Source of the DNA: Azotobacter paspali | GTDB taxonomy: Bacteria; Pseudomonadota; Gammaproteobacteria; Pseudomonadales; Pseudomonadaceae | Length of the DNA stretch: 23,188 nt | NCBI RefSeq assembly: GCF_042434745.1 | Contig: NZ_JBHLSS010000114.1 | Strand: one strand, 5' to 3' | In this document: positions 22,198-23,188 of the stretch, one piece after another | How positions within the stretch are numbered: the first letter of the stretch is position 1 | Layout of the letters: every line of letters starts with the position of its first letter | The notes under the pieces: model-generated | Told to the model about the DNA's origin: nothing | Database searches by the model: none | The model's input: the letters and a program-made list of their open reading frames with translations, nothing else | Made by a program: the position numbers and the translations under genes

Positions 22198-23188
22198 ATG
22201 AAGCAGAAAAATATAATCGTTGTACTGGGTATGCACCGAAGTGGCACTTCCGTAATCACGCGGGGCCTTCAGGTGCTGGGCGTTCAGCTCGGTACGCGGC
22301 TACTCCCGGCAAAATCCGATAATGAAAAGGGTTTCTGGGAGGATATGGATATCAATGCGCTTAACGTAGAGTTACTAGCGGCCCTAGGCCAGAGTTGGCA
22401 CACCCTGGCCCCCCTGCTGCCAGAGCACTTGAAGTCAACGGTTCTCGACACTTTCAAGCTTCGTGCCGTGCAATTGTTGAGGGAAAAGTTGTCCGGCGTT
22501 GAGACTTTTGGCCTGAAGGACCCCCGGATTGCTAGGCTGCTGCCGTTCTGGACAGATATCTTTGCCCATCTGGATATTAAAGTCAGTTACATGATCGCTT
22601 GCCGTCATCCCATGAGCGTGGCTCGTTCGCTGGCCAAGCGCGACGGTTTCGCTTTGGAAAAGGCCTACCAATTGTGGCTGGAGTATATGTTGGCGAGCCT
22701 GGTGGGAACGCAGAATCATCCCCGGCTGGTTGTCGACTACGACCTGCTCATGACAGAGCCTGCTATCCAGTTGCAACGGATAGCGCAGGCATTGAATCTT
22801 AAATTCGATGCGAAGAGTAAAGCTTTTACCGAGTTCAAGGAAAATTTTCTGGAGGAAGGTCTTCGTCATAGCCGCTTTGCTATGGACGACCTGCGTCTGG
22901 ACAAGGCGGCTTCACCGCAGGTCATGGATCTTTATCTGCTGTTACAGGCGATGGCGACCGACCAGTTGGCACCCGATGCCACGGAATTGGACGTACAAGT
23001 GACAGGAGTGGCAGAGGTATTCCGGCAAACCTACCCGCTGTTGCAGTATCTCGACTGGACTGAATCGAGCATTGCCGACCGGCAGATAGTGTGGGAAAGC
23101 AAGATTGCTAGATTAAATGAAGCCCTTGCCGAGCGGGATACCCAGATCCATGGCCTGAACAGCGCGGCTGCCGAGCGGGATGCACTGA
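22198..23188 (+). CDS. Sulfotransferase-like protein with coiled coil, 3' end outside window
   Basis: The frame is open from ATG 22198 to the window edge (330 codons, no stop). The N-terminus IIVVLGMHRSGTS contains the PAPS-binding loop of sulfotransferases (residues 11-18). Arg136 and Ser144 in CRHPMSVARSLAKR have the 8-residue spacing of the 3'-phosphate site. From about 300 the chain becomes a coiled coil with a 14-residue repeat (LNEALAERDTQIHG, LNSAAAERDAL). In related O-antigen loci such coils link to glycosyltransferase domains, so a large multidomain protein is likely (inference). It may sulfate or otherwise modify the O-chain. It starts 13 bases after wzt with a weak AGG site. Its codon use (ATA, TTA, CTA, AGG) and lower GC differ from the core genes. 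Confidence 0.8.
   Translation, partial: MKQKNIIVVLGMHRSGTSVITRGLQVLGVQLGTRLLPAKSDNEKGFWEDMDINALNVELLAALGQSWHTLAPLLPEHLKSTVLDTFKLRAVQLLREKLSGVETFGLKDPRIARLLPFWTDIFAHLDIKVSYMIACRHPMSVARSLAKRDGFALEKAYQLWLEYMLASLVGTQNHPRLVVDYDLLMTEPAIQLQRIAQALNLKFDAKSKAFTEFKENFLEEGLRHSRFAMDDLRLDKAASPQVMDLYLLLQAMATDQLAPDATELDVQVTGVAEVFRQTYPLLQYLDWTESSIADRQIVWESKIARLNEALAERDTQIHGLNSAAAERDAL

Noticed and set aside
1..23188. CRISPR arrays, tRNA or rRNA genes, insertion sequences with transposase
   Set aside because: I looked for regularly spaced repeats, tRNA-like cloverleaf ends and transposase motifs and saw none.

Overview
The window looks like chromosome of a GC-rich member of the Pseudomonadaceae (Pseudomonas or Azotobacter type; the sequence alone does not settle the genus). 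Three things point there: the core gene order mtnA-gyrA-serC-pheA-hisC-(tyrA-aroA fusion)-cmk-rpsA-ihfB, the fused prephenate dehydrogenase/EPSP synthase gene, and REP hairpins of the GTAGGAGCGAATTCATTCGCGA type. All convincing genes are on the + strand.

Region 1 (1-558) has no credible gene. It holds a block of strong hairpins that looks like a dispersed intergenic repeat, then a good -10 box for mtnA. Region 2 (559-12762) is conserved core: methionine salvage (mtnA), DNA gyrase subunit A (gyrA), and a tightly packed run for serine, phenylalanine, histidine/aromatic and chorismate synthesis (serC, pheA, hisC, tyrA-aroA), continuing through cmk to rpsA. Start and stop codons overlap at serC/pheA, hisC/tyrA-aroA and tyrA-aroA/cmk, which suggests translational coupling. 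A strong intrinsic terminator closes rpsA.

Region 3 (12763-16530) is the junction between core and variable DNA: a degenerate REP pair, ihfB, a small two-helix LapA-domain membrane protein, a gene-poor stretch, a metallo-beta-lactamase/beta-CASP reading frame that appears to be decaying (its SGDLG-type metal motif is destroyed and family sequence is spread over three frames), a second REP, and an RfaH-type antiterminator.

Region 4 (16531-23188) is an O-polysaccharide cluster. rfbB-rfbD-rfbA-rfbC make dTDP-L-rhamnose. wzm and wzt encode an ABC exporter whose ATPase has an extra C-terminal domain typical of Wzt proteins that recognise the finished O-chain. A sulfotransferase-like protein leading into a coiled coil then runs off the window. 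The picture is an ABC-transporter-dependent, rhamnose-containing O-antigen locus next to ihfB (the site of the O-antigen locus in P. aeruginosa), with its own RfaH-type elongation factor at its head. GC content and codon choice drift towards lower GC through wzt and the last gene, as is common in O-antigen loci.
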